Assembly: GCA_035566895.1 (NCBI GenBank)
Contig: DATMQA010000131.1
Location: 1-64,000 of the forward strand
From: DATMQA01 sp035566895
GTDB taxonomy: Bacteria > Verrucomicrobiota > Verrucomicrobiia > Limisphaerales > UBA8199
DNA length: 64,000 bases
Direction: 5' to 3'
The position numbers and the translations under genes were made by a program. This document shows positions 34,331-41,852 of the stretch, piece by piece. Position 1 is the stretch's first letter; each line of letters starts with the position of its first letter. A model generated the notes under the pieces. It searched no databases and had not been told where the DNA came from. It was given only the letters and a program-made list of their open reading frames with translations.

Positions 34331-35511
34331 CGGCTCCAGATCCAAGCGGAGTTATCGAATGGCTGGCCGGCGGCGCGCGCTCAGGTAGGGAATCGCACCA
34401 AGTCCTGGCGGAATTGTGTGAACGTCTTTGCGCCTGCGGAGTCCCGCTTTGGCACGCCGAGGTATTCGTCCGAACACTGCACCCACAGGTCACGGGCCGC
34501 CATTTCAAGTGGAAGGCCGGTACCGACGCCGAAGTGACCGCGGTACCATTCGAGTTGTTCGATACAGAGGAGTTTAGACAAAATCCGATCGCTCATGTCT
34601 GTCTCGAAGGGGTCGCGATTCGGCGGAAACCGGCAGACAACAGCAGGCCAGTCGCTTTTCCGGCACTCGGGAAATTGTTTGAGAAAGGGGTAACTGAGTT
34701 TCTGGCCGCGCCATTGGTATTTACGGATGGTGAGGTTCATGCGGCGGTTTGGACGACCCGCCAGGCTGAGGGATTTACCAAGGCCCAGATTTCAGCGATC
34801 GAGGCCATCATGCCTCCGCTGGCAAGGGTGGCAGAGGTGCGCGCTCTGCGCCGAACCGCCACGAACCTGCTGGACACCTATCTGGGAAATCATACGGGCG
34901 AGCGAATTCTGGCCGGGCAAGTTCGTCGCGGCCATGTCGAGAGCATTCACGCGGCGATATGGCTTTCCGATCTGCGCGGTTTCACGGGGCTGACTGACCG
35001 GCTGGCGCCACGAAAGGTGGTCGAGGTGCTTAACCGCTACTTTGATTGCCAGGTTCCGGCAATCCGGAAGCGCAGCGGCGAAGTGCTGAAATTTATGGGT
35101 GACGGCCTGCTGGCAATATTCCCGATTCCGGGAAACAACGGTGATCCGAGGAAAGTCTGCACAGCGGCACTAGAGGCCGGGCTGGAGGCGCGAGCGAATG
35201 TTGCGGCGTGCGAGTGGTCCAGCCTGGATGAGCACATTGGGCCGATTCGTTTTGGACTGGCACTGCACGTGGGCGAAGTGCTCTACGGTAATATTGGCGG
35301 CGGGGATCGCCTGGATTTCACTTGTATTGGCCCGGCCATAAATCTGGCAGCGCGTCTCGAGAAGTTTACGGCAACTGAGGGGCGGGTGATCGTAACGTCC
35401 GAAACATTTGCGCGGCATTGCCAATTCCCACTGGAGCCGGTCGGAGAATTTCCCATTCGCGGTTTGGACGCACGTCAAATGGTGTTCGGCCTTCCCGACG
35501 AACCTGGCTGA
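34327..35511 (+). CDS. Class III adenylate/guanylate cyclase with N-terminal GAF-like region
   Basis: 394 aa. Residues about 20-180 look like a GAF-type sensor (LAELCERLCACGVPLWHAEV, KGVTEFLAAPLVF). The C-terminal cyclase domain has metal-binding Asp in AIWLSDLRGFTGLTDRL, FMGDGLLAIFPI with second Asp, and the catalytic Asn/Arg in FTCIGPAINLAARLEKF. The lysine in SGEVLKFMGD and the IGPAINLAAR motif fit an adenylate cyclase, but substrate choice is not secure. It makes a cyclic nucleotide second messenger in response to an unknown ligand. Truncated genes flank it on both sides, suggesting it sits in a rearranged segment. Confidence 0.88.
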   Translation: MTAPDPSGVIEWLAGGARSGRESHQVLAELCERLCACGVPLWHAEVFVRTLHPQVTGRHFKWKAGTDAEVTAVPFELFDTEEFRQNPIAHVCLEGVAIRRKPADNSRPVAFPALGKLFEKGVTEFLAAPLVFTDGEVHAAVWTTRQAEGFTKAQISAIEAIMPPLARVAEVRALRRTATNLLDTYLGNHTGERILAGQVRRGHVESIHAAIWLSDLRGFTGLTDRLAPRKVVEVLNRYFDCQVPAIRKRSGEVLKFMGDGLLAIFPIPGNNGDPRKVCTAALEAGLEARANVAACEWSSLDEHIGPIRFGLALHVGEVLYGNIGGGDRLDFTCIGPAINLAARLEKFTATEGRVIVTSETFARHCQFPLEPVGEFPIRGLDARQMVFGLPDEPG

Positions 35512-35568
35512 CAAGGCACAGGGTCGGCCGCACGGAGGGTGAGTTTTCCGGCTGCTGGCAGGGGCGAA

Positions 35569-36039
35569 TCAGCCGCCGACTTCGGCACGGGCTTCGGCCG
35601 CCAAAGGGGTGCTCAAGTAACGTTCCCCAGTCGAACAGGCTGCCGCCACGATCATTTTGCCCTTGTTCTCCGGGCGTCTGGCTACTTCGAGAGCGGCCCA
35701 AACGTTCGCGCCCGAGGAGATGCCCGCGAGAATGCCTTCGTCTTTGGCCAGCCGGCGTGCCATCGCAAAAGCATTGTCGTTCGTCACTTGAATACACTCG
35801 ACAATCTGCGGCCTGCCTTTGGAGTCTTTCAAATGGAGGTTCTTGGGAATAAACCCGCCGCCCAGGCCTTGAATCTTGTGGGGGCCGGGCTTGAGGGGCA
35901 GGCCGGCGAGCGTTTGTGAAATTACTGGTGAATCTTTCGGCTCCACCGCGATGGCCTCGAATGAGGGCTTACGCGGCTTGATGACCTCCACGCAACCCGT
36001 AATGGTACCGCCGGTCCCGACTCCCGAAATCAAAATGTC
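35569..36039 (-). pseudogene. C-terminal fragment of cysteine synthase (cysK/cysM)
   Basis: The minus frame reads DILISGVGTGGTITGCVEVI, then PLKPGPHKIQGLGGGFIPKN, ISSGANVWAALEVARR and ends at TGA (35569). This is the C-terminal half of O-acetylserine sulfhydrylase: the GTGGT phosphate loop and HKIQGLGxGFIP motif are diagnostic. The N-terminal half with the PLP lysine is absent: immediately before DILISG is an in-frame stop (36040-36042) and then unrelated DNA with a 21-bp palindrome. So the gene is broken at about 36039. Whatever remains cannot be an active enzyme. Confidence 0.85.
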
Positions 36040-36052
36040 TCAAAGAACCACA

Positions 36053-36073
36053 ATATATCGCACTGCGATATAT
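36053..36073. promoter_or_regulatory. Perfect 10-bp-arm palindrome next to the cysK breakpoint
   Basis: atatatcgca (36053-36062), one base, then tgcgatatat (36064-36073). The symmetric form with TATATCGC half-sites resembles a repressor operator (for instance PadR-type), but no regulator gene starts nearby, so it may be an orphan operator carried on the rearranged segment. Confidence 0.4.
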
Positions 36074-36207
36074 GTCAAATCGGTGAGGGCGGGTTATCAA
36101 CCGAAGACGTCTCAGGAAGCTTCACCCAAGGCGCGGAGACATACTCGGGGGTTGGCTTGGAATGAAGGCGTTGTTTATGTGCAACCGCGAGGGGAAGTTT
36201 TCTAACG

Positions 36208-36330
36208 GTACAGAGCGGTATTTAGCGGTATTTAATGAGATTTCGCGGTATTTCGAGGCACTTTCGTGGTATTTCGTGTGACTTTGGTGGTATTTCGTGA
36301 ACCTTAGCGGGATTCGGTGAGCGGGGTTCA
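36208..36330. repeat. 10-bp-period degenerate repeat (gcggtattt type)
   Basis: Units such as agcggtattt, cgcggtattt, tcgtggtatt and tggtggtatt repeat about every 10-11 bp for roughly 110 bp. It lies between the cysK fragment and the glycosylase gene. Confidence 0.65.
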
Positions 36331-36487
36331 AGCGCCCAACGCTTATGGAACCCCAAGGAGAATCGGGGGCATTTATTGTGCCTAAAATGACGCAAAAGGC
36401 CGCGCCGCCTGGAACGGAGGGTGGGAACTAAGCGTCCAGATCGTGCCACACCTTGCTTCATGACCTCATAACGGCGACAATAGGCGG

Positions 36488-37108
36488 GTGGGCAAACGAG
36501 CACTGGAACACCTGAGAGCCGACCCGGTCATGGCTGGATTGATAGAGCGGGTCGGGCAGGCCAAGATGCGCCCGCTCCGACTGCCGCCGCTCCACTCGCT
36601 CACCCGGGCCATCATTTATCAGCAACTCAGCGGCAAGGCCGCTGAGACAATTCTGGGGCGGTTCGTGGGGCTGTTCGGCGACCACAGCTTCCCGACGCCG
36701 GAGGCTGTGCTCGAAGCTTCGCCTGAGCGTCTGCGTAGCGCGGGGCTGTCGAGGCCGAAAGCCGGCTACATCCTGGGGATGGCGCGGAAGGCCCTGGATG
36801 GCCACATCCCGACGCTCGACGGGTGCGACCGGATGACGGACGAGGAAATGGTGGAGAAACTGACCGAGATTAAGGGGATTGGCCGCTGGACGGTGGAAAT
36901 GATGTTGATATTTAATCTGGGCAGGCCGGATGTTCTGCCCGTCCATGACTTGGGCATCAGGAAGGGATTCCAGTTGGCTTACCGGAAGCGCAAGCTGCCG
37001 GAAGCGGAGCAACTGGGCCGTTTCGGGTTGCGCTGGGCACCGTACCGCACTACCGCAGCGTGGTATCTATGGCGGGCGGCAGAACTACCGAATGACGGTG
37101 GGCGGTGA
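36488..37108 (+). CDS. DNA-3-methyladenine glycosylase II-like protein (HhH-GPD)
   Basis: 206 aa, GTG start. A helix-hairpin-helix DNA glycosylase of the AlkA group: SLTRAIIYQQLSGKAAETIL, LSRPKAGYILGMARKALDG, the HhH and catalytic Asp in LTEIKGIGRWTVEMMLIFNLGRPDVLPVHDLGIRKG. The Asp in LPVHDLG is the AlkA-like nucleophile position. There is no N-terminal TATA-box-like AlkA domain and no iron-sulfur cluster, so it is the short bacterial form that removes alkylated purines. It stands alone, with a 10-bp repeat zone upstream and a lipoprotein operon convergent downstream. Confidence 0.88.
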   Translation: MGKRALEHLRADPVMAGLIERVGQAKMRPLRLPPLHSLTRAIIYQQLSGKAAETILGRFVGLFGDHSFPTPEAVLEASPERLRSAGLSRPKAGYILGMARKALDGHIPTLDGCDRMTDEEMVEKLTEIKGIGRWTVEMMLIFNLGRPDVLPVHDLGIRKGFQLAYRKRKLPEAEQLGRFGLRWAPYRTTAAWYLWRAAELPNDGGR

Positions 37109-37160
37109 TCCTTGTCGGGGTGAACTGGAAAAGGCTGGATTGAGGGTTCCGGGGTGTGAG

Positions 37161-37574
37161 TTAGCGGGCTTCGCGGACGCGGATGGTATAGCGCTGGGCC
37201 TTGTCGTTCATCGAGACGAACTTCACGCCTTGCATAGCGTTTTCGTCCAGAAAAACGTTCACAAACGGCGTTTCCTCGACGTCAAAGTCCTGTGCATCTT
37301 TGAAGACGCAATCGACCTGGACCTGGATGCGGCGGTTTTCGCGGTTGCGCAAATTGGCCAGGACTTGCAGCCGGCCATCATCGAGGCGCGCCTGCTGAAT
37401 GCCTGGGCAGGTCACCGAGCGTTGGGCACCCGGATCCAACAGGACGAACTGGGCGTTGTTTTCGAGGTTACCTACAGTGGTATCTACCGGTGGGTAAGCG
37501 CCTTGATGCGTGGCGCACCCGGTGAACAGCGTGACGGGCGCAGCCAGAGCCAGAACTAGTAGAGTCTTTTTCAT
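37161..37574 (-). CDS. YcfL-like (DUF1425) lipoprotein
   Basis: 137 aa with MKKTLLVLALAAPVTLFTGCATHQ, a signal peptide ending at the lipobox LFTGC. The mature domain is a small beta-sandwich: AQFVLLDPGAQRSVTCPGIQ, LQVLANLRNRENRRIQVQVDCVFKD, then VNVFLDENAMQGVKFVSMNDKAQRYTIRVR. The pattern matches DUF1425/YcfL, which in E. coli is next to lpoB. Here too it is in the same cluster, after the COG3014-like gene, which it overlaps by 4 bp (ATGA). Likely part of an envelope complex at the outer membrane; the role is not known. Confidence 0.8.
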   Translation of the reverse strand: MKKTLLVLALAAPVTLFTGCATHQGAYPPVDTTVGNLENNAQFVLLDPGAQRSVTCPGIQQARLDDGRLQVLANLRNRENRRIQVQVDCVFKDAQDFDVEETPFVNVFLDENAMQGVKFVSMNDKAQRYTIRVREAR

Positions 37575-38860
37575 ATGGTTTGGGGAGTCATCGATTGATC
37601 ACTGATAAATACGATTTTGTCTCTGCCGTCGGCGGGCACGTTGAGGGTGATGGTCTTGGTGAGGTTCGGCATCGCCTGGCCCGCGGCATCGCGAAATTCG
37701 ATGTTCAGGGTGTGCGGGCCGGGAGACAGTTCAAAGCTGGCGAAGCTGAGATAGCGGGGCAGATTGTCCCAGGTGCGGGTATCGGCCTCCGGTGTGGTGG
37801 CGGCGGAGATGCCTTTGCTGAGCAGGCCGGCCAGGGCGATGCCCAAGCCGACTTCCCGCGCCGTGCGGTTATCGCTCAGAGCAGCGGTCCCCAATCCGCC
37901 AATCAAGGCGACATTGCCGGCGACATCGGTGGCCGATTTGAAGACCGCTTTATTGCCCAGGATGTGGTCCATCACGCGCCCGCCGCGCGTCTGCGCTTGA
38001 AAGCCAACGTCGTCGGCCGGGGCGACGGGAAAGTCCTGCGCATCGAGTTTAATCCGGGCGGATAGCAACGGTGAAGGCGGAACGTCGAGCCGCAGTTCTT
38101 CGTGGTAACGGCCGGTGGCGAATTTCATCGGCCCCCGCCCAAACTCGATGAAGCACAGCACGTTGGCCTTAAGGTTGTAAGGGGGCAACTTGATATTCCT
38201 GGCATTAGCCTGGGCGCGCTTAAACGCATCGGAGCCGTCGCCGCCGAGTTTGGCGGTGATCAGGCCGTCGAGGTAATCGGGGAGCACCCAGTCACCGGCG
38301 TATTCGTGCTTTTCGGCGTCGCTGTCCTCGAATTCGGCGCTGCGAAAGCAGGCGCGAGCGTTATCCGGCTGGCCATCCATCCAATAGAGCACGCCGAGGT
38401 AAATGTAGGCCATGGAACGCTCATAGGGCTCGCCGATGAAGGTCTTTTTGGCCTCGGCGTGAAAATAGCCGCGGGCCTTGCGCGCGTTAGGGTCAGGGCC
38501 GTAAATGCCTTGGAGGGTCATTTGTGCGTCATTGAGGTATTGGCGGGCCAGGTCGAATTTGTCCTGACGCATGGCGGCGGCGGCCGTACGGTATTGCCAA
38601 AGGACTTTGTCGCGGGGCGGGCCGTTGGCAATGGCGTTGGGGCCGTCGGCCATGATGTCGCCGGTGAGGACGACCTTTTTGGGGGCGGTGGCGCACCCGG
38701 CGCTCAGCAAGAGCGCCGCTCCGAAGGCCAGGGCCACCCGGCCAGAGCGGCAGAACGTGAGAAGGTCACAGCGAAAGAAGGTGGAGCGCTGCCGCCGCCC
38801 AACGCGCCTAGCCGCCGACCGCCGTCCCAGGCAGCCCCAGAACCAAACTTGCGTTTGCAC
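37571..38860 (-). CDS. COG3014-like lipoprotein of the LpoB cluster
   Basis: Up to 429 aa, GTG start at 38860, five bases after the lpoB stop. A lipobox (ALLLSAGCATAPK) lies after about 55 residues, so the true start may be a later codon such as the GTG at residue 42. The mature part has a helical TPR-like look: LWQYRTAAAAMRQDKFDLAR, KTFIGEPYERSMAYIYLGVL and DNARACFRSAEFEDSDAEKHEYAGD, then a beta-rich C-terminus (YLSFASFELSPGPHTLNIEFRD). This layout fits COG3014, a family found beside lpoB and ycfL genes in several Gram-negatives. Function unknown, probably periplasmic. Confidence 0.75.
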   Translation of the reverse strand: MQTQVWFWGCLGRRSAARRVGRRQRSTFFRCDLLTFCRSGRVALAFGAALLLSAGCATAPKKVVLTGDIMADGPNAIANGPPRDKVLWQYRTAAAAMRQDKFDLARQYLNDAQMTLQGIYGPDPNARKARGYFHAEAKKTFIGEPYERSMAYIYLGVLYWMDGQPDNARACFRSAEFEDSDAEKHEYAGDWVLPDYLDGLITAKLGGDGSDAFKRAQANARNIKLPPYNLKANVLCFIEFGRGPMKFATGRYHEELRLDVPPSPLLSARIKLDAQDFPVAPADDVGFQAQTRGGRVMDHILGNKAVFKSATDVAGNVALIGGLGTAALSDNRTAREVGLGIALAGLLSKGISAATTPEADTRTWDNLPRYLSFASFELSPGPHTLNIEFRDAAGQAMPNLTKTITLNVPADGRDKIVFISDQSMTPQTI

Positions 38861-38865
38861 AGCCC

Positions 38866-39495
38866 TCAGCGGTAAGCGGCATCCTCCAGGCCCTGCTTCT
38901 TTATCTCCGCTGAATCCTCCCAGATGATGTCGCTGGTGCGGGCGTCGATGAGCTGGAAGGTGTAGAGAACATAATCGCTGGTGCCTGCGCTGTTGCGGGT
39001 GCTCAGGCCGGACAGCTTGCCGGTGAGGAAAAAGTCCGCTCCTTTGAACTCGACCACATTTGGGTCCGAACTGGAGGTGACCTGGCCGGCCTGCTTCATC
39101 TGGCGTTCACGCTCGAGGGCCGCCATGCGTTCACGCGCCAGGAAAATCACTTTCCCACGCGCCTTGGAATTTAATTCCGCTCGAATCCGGTCCAGGAAAA
39201 TATCCTTATTAATCGGAAAACGGGTGGCATTTTCGACCGGGTCGAGCACAACGCGCGGCACGCCCTGAGCGTTGACAATTTGGGGCGTGCCCAAAATGCT
39301 GCGCGCCATTTTATCGGACACCGCCACGAGGTCCTGGGACTCGACGCCCGTGCCAGCGACAAAGCCCTGTTCGTCAGCGCGCATTTGGGTCACGCCTACG
39401 CCCGAGGGGTTTTTTACGCCGGACGAAGCGCAACCGGAGAGCAGGCCGGCCATCGCCAAGGCGGCGACCACCGCAAAGTAATTGGATAGTTTCAT
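38866..39495 (-). CDS. lpoB: Penicillin-binding protein activator LpoB-like lipoprotein
   Basis: About 209 aa from the ATG of MKLSNYFAVVAALAMAGLLSGCASS (lipobox LLSGC). LpoB is an outer-membrane lipoprotein that reaches through the periplasm to stimulate PBP1b. The fold is visible in DLVAVSDKMARSILGTPQIV, RVVLDPVENATRFPINKDIFLDRIRAELN, KVIFLARERMAALERERQMKQ, ADFFLTGKLSGLSTRN and YTFQLIDARTSDIIWED, all typical of COG3417. It is the third of five minus-strand exported-protein genes (40.2-37.1 kb). No PBP gene is in the window, so the partner is encoded elsewhere. Confidence 0.88.
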   Translation of the reverse strand: MKLSNYFAVVAALAMAGLLSGCASSGVKNPSGVGVTQMRADEQGFVAGTGVESQDLVAVSDKMARSILGTPQIVNAQGVPRVVLDPVENATRFPINKDIFLDRIRAELNSKARGKVIFLARERMAALERERQMKQAGQVTSSSDPNVVEFKGADFFLTGKLSGLSTRNSAGTSDYVLYTFQLIDARTSDIIWEDSAEIKKQGLEDAAYR

Positions 39496-39538
39496 AAGGG
39501 AATTTTCACTTGGCCTCTGAGGCCTCTCAGAATCTGCT

Positions 39539-39658
39539 TTAATTAGCCGGCACCCAACCTTTGCCGGGAATATACTCCCGACTGCCGGAGGGGGAAGACG
39601 CACATCCAGCGGCTACCAGGAGCGCCGCCAGGAGCAAAAGCAAAGAGAACTTTGACAT
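39539..39658 (-). CDS. Small lipoprotein, 39 aa
   Basis: A very short gene inside a longer unsupported frame. It reads MSKFSLLLLLAALLVAAGCA, a signal peptide with lipobox VAAGC, then SSPSGSREYIPGKGWVPAN. The mature peptide is about 21 residues. The conserved-looking REYIPGKGWVP motif resembles the ends of small lipoproteins in PVC bacteria. It lies 43 bp before lpoB in the same orientation and is probably in the same transcription unit. Confidence 0.6.
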   Translation of the reverse strand: MSKFSLLLLLAALLVAAGCASSPSGSREYIPGKGWVPAN

Positions 39659-39717
39659 AGGGTTATTTATCCAGAAGACGGCGAAGGCACAAGCTCGAAC
39701 CACGGCAGCGCGCAGGT

Positions 39718-40200
39718 TCAGCGGGTGGGGGCGGCTTGGGCCGCTCCGCCAGGGGACCGAGCGGCTGATGCTGTTGGGTCGCTTTGTACGGCCAAGGCAC
39801 TGGACGCCCCGGCCGGTCCCGCCGGCTGGTACCGATACGGATTCGGATCGGGCACCCAACGGCCAACGCCGGGCGTGCTGGGCACCCACACGGATGCTAG
39901 CGCCGTCATTGGCGGCGGTGCGCTAAGGGGCTGCTGCACATACGCAGACGCCGGGGCCGGGTAAGCCGCAGCGGGCGGCACATAAGTATAGGCTGCGGGG
40001 GGGTAAACATAGGCGTAACCGTAAGCCGGGTACCGAGGAGCCGCCCACGAACAACCTACTGCGGTCCCAACCCCCAGGCCGATGCCGAAAGACCAGAACG
40101 GCCAACAACCGCGACCACCCCAGCAACCGTGCGCCCGAACGCTCACCGACCCGGTACAAAGCGTCAACGCAACCGTTAGAATCACGCTCAGCTTTTTCAT
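39718..40200 (-). CDS. Exported Pro/Tyr/Ala-rich protein
   Basis: 160 aa with MKKLSVILTVALTLCTGSVSVRAHG, a signal peptide. Then a Gly/Trp-rich stretch (GCWGGRGCWPFWSFGIGLGV), and a Tyr/Pro/Ala-rich repeat region with YPAYGYAYVYPPAAYTYVPP, followed by VWVPSTPGVGRWVPDPNPYRYQP. No domain is recognised. Low-complexity composition suggests a surface or envelope structural protein. It is the first gene of the LpoB cluster on the minus strand, 59 bp before the small lipoprotein. Confidence 0.65.
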   Translation of the reverse strand: MKKLSVILTVALTLCTGSVSVRAHGCWGGRGCWPFWSFGIGLGVGTAVGCSWAAPRYPAYGYAYVYPPAAYTYVPPAAAYPAPASAYVQQPLSAPPPMTALASVWVPSTPGVGRWVPDPNPYRYQPAGPAGASSALAVQSDPTASAARSPGGAAQAAPTR

Positions 40201-40275
40201 ATTATCCAGGCAAGAATGTCGCCCTTTTCAGGCAGTTTGCAAGCTGTCATCCCAGAAATCCGTTTCATTGACGGT

Positions 40276-41643
40276 TCACTGACCTCGTCGCCAAATCCCC
40301 AACAACGCTGCCAGGCCGCACAGGAGCAGGAGGGTGACGGCCAAGGCGCCGCTGTTGGCGTAAGTGGGCAGGAATTGGAGGGCGGCCGCCCCGACGGCCG
40401 GCCCGGCGCAGTTGCCCAAACCGATGACCGCCTCATGAATCCCGCCGTGTTCCCCTTTGGTCTGGCTGAGGTCCATGGAGTAAAACAGCGACGAGTAGTA
40501 AATCAGTCCCAAGGTGCCGCCGAAAAGAATTTGGGCCGAAATCAGCAGCGCCAGATTCGGCGCCAGCAAAATGGTGGTGAAGGTCCCAACCAGCACGAGA
40601 TAGGCCAGCAGCAGCCACCGAAACCGGTAATGCCAGCCGTTCCAAAACCACAAGCCCAGGAAGGCGGCGACCCGCGCAAAGCACCAGACCGAGCCGCAGA
40701 AGCCGGCCAGCATGGTCGAAAGTTCCAACCGGCGCGCCACTCCCGGCATTCCGGCGATCAAGGTGTTGAGGGCAATATACGCAAACGGGTTGGCCAGCCA
40801 GGCCATCCTCAAAAACCCGGTGGCTTTCGGGTGCGGACCGGCCTCAAGAGCGTGGCCTGAGGGGTTCTGGTCCGCACGCGCGGGAGCGACGAGGGAAGGC
40901 TCGTCCGTTTTCAGCGCGGTGCCACCGGGCGAGGCTTTTGCGTCCGAGACCGAGGGGATTCCGGCCTGGCTGACAGGTCGCTGCCCCGTGGCCACTGCGC
41001 CGCTGGTCTCCATGATTGGCTGGTTGCTCTCTAAAAGGGGTTCCACCGACTGGCGCGAACCCTGTTCCACCCTGAGACGCATCCGCTGGCGGGCCTGGCG
41101 TTGGAGCCAAAAAGTAAGGCCAAGCTGGGTTGCCTGAATGGCGGCCGGCACATAGAAGAGGCTTCGAGAACCGAACTTTTCGAGCATCGCTCCGCCGCAG
41201 AAGTTAGCGACGGCGGCGGTTCCGGCCCACACCACATTATACAGGCCGACCATGTGCTGGAGGCCCGCACGCGGTTCACCTTCGCTGATCAGCGCCTCCA
41301 GCGTCGGCCAAGTGAAGCACATCCCAACCACGGTCACGACCATCACCACGATCTGCCCAGCCGCAGAGCGCACCTGCCCCCCGATGGCCAGCGCGCTCAT
41401 CATTACCAGAAAGCCAACCTTCAGAGCTGTGAAATAGCCAAAGCGTTGTGCGAACCTCCCACCCCACCAGGCGCATGCGGCGTAGGTGCCTCCGTTGAGC
41501 GCGGCCAGCGCCAGATTGGCTTTGGTGCTGAAGCCAAACTCCTTCTGCATGAAGAAATAAAGGTAATAAAAATAATAAACCGTCGCGAAGGAGTTAAGTC
41601 CTTCGAGCACGAAGTAACCGGTTTTAAGTTGGCGGGAAAACAT
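40276..41643 (-). CDS. Major facilitator superfamily transporter
   Basis: 455 aa with twelve hydrophobic segments, such as LNSFATVYYFYYLYFFMQKEFGFS, VGFLVMMSALAIGGQV, GQIVVMVVTVVGMCFTWPTLEALIS and WLLLAYLVLVGTFTTILLAPNLAL. The usual charged loop between helices 2 and 3 is present in GGRFAQRFGYFTALK. An approximately 100-residue hydrophilic linker between helices 6 and 7 (RQARQRMRLRVEQGSRQSVE to LEAGPHPKA) is long for the family and of low complexity. Substrate unknown. It is divergent from the SGNH gene. Confidence 0.85.
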   Translation of the reverse strand: MFSRQLKTGYFVLEGLNSFATVYYFYYLYFFMQKEFGFSTKANLALAALNGGTYAACAWWGGRFAQRFGYFTALKVGFLVMMSALAIGGQVRSAAGQIVVMVVTVVGMCFTWPTLEALISEGEPRAGLQHMVGLYNVVWAGTAAVANFCGGAMLEKFGSRSLFYVPAAIQATQLGLTFWLQRQARQRMRLRVEQGSRQSVEPLLESNQPIMETSGAVATGQRPVSQAGIPSVSDAKASPGGTALKTDEPSLVAPARADQNPSGHALEAGPHPKATGFLRMAWLANPFAYIALNTLIAGMPGVARRLELSTMLAGFCGSVWCFARVAAFLGLWFWNGWHYRFRWLLLAYLVLVGTFTTILLAPNLALLISAQILFGGTLGLIYYSSLFYSMDLSQTKGEHGGIHEAVIGLGNCAGPAVGAAALQFLPTYANSGALAVTLLLLCGLAALLGIWRRGQ

Positions 41644-41714
41644 TGCCGATTCCCAATTTCAAACTGCCCACCCTACGGCAAACTATCCCTCGCGTCAGCT
41701 TCCAAAAGCGGGAT

Positions 41715-41850
41715 GGCAGAATGATTAAAGCAGAACCATGAAAGCTGAGGGGAGACTCAACCGGGAGTGTGGAACGCAGAGTTTTTGGGGGCTCCTTACG
41801 TCGTCTCCTACAATGTTGTGGAAAAATGATTCTACCCAAATCATTCTGCC
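41715..41850. repeat. Inverted pair of the GGCAGAATGATT word
   Basis: ggcagaatgatt occurs at 41715-41726 and its exact complement aatcattctgcc at 41839-41850, 112 bp apart, in the gap before the SGNH gene. Two more copies lie at 55266-55277 and 55280-55291. Together they mark a dispersed repeat of the genome. Confidence 0.75.
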
Positions 41851-41852
41851 GT

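Larger units (their letters stand above)
36040..36487. other. Gene-free stretch: palindrome, 10-bp repeats, unexplained sequence
   Basis: No coding frame here is convincing. It holds the palindrome at 36053-36073, the 10-bp-period repeats at 36208-36330, and about 150 bp (36331-36487) with no feature I can name. Confidence 0.5.

Noticed and set aside
33584..34345. Long minus-strand open frame of 253 codons
   Set aside because: Lies largely antisense to the prepilin gene and the AHSA1 fragment, with Arg/Ala/Gly-rich random composition and no motif.
36053..36080. Possible XerCD dif site at the palindrome
   Set aside because: One arm (atatgtcaaat) resembles the XerD half of dif, but the other half does not fit and the centre is wrong for a 6-bp spacer.
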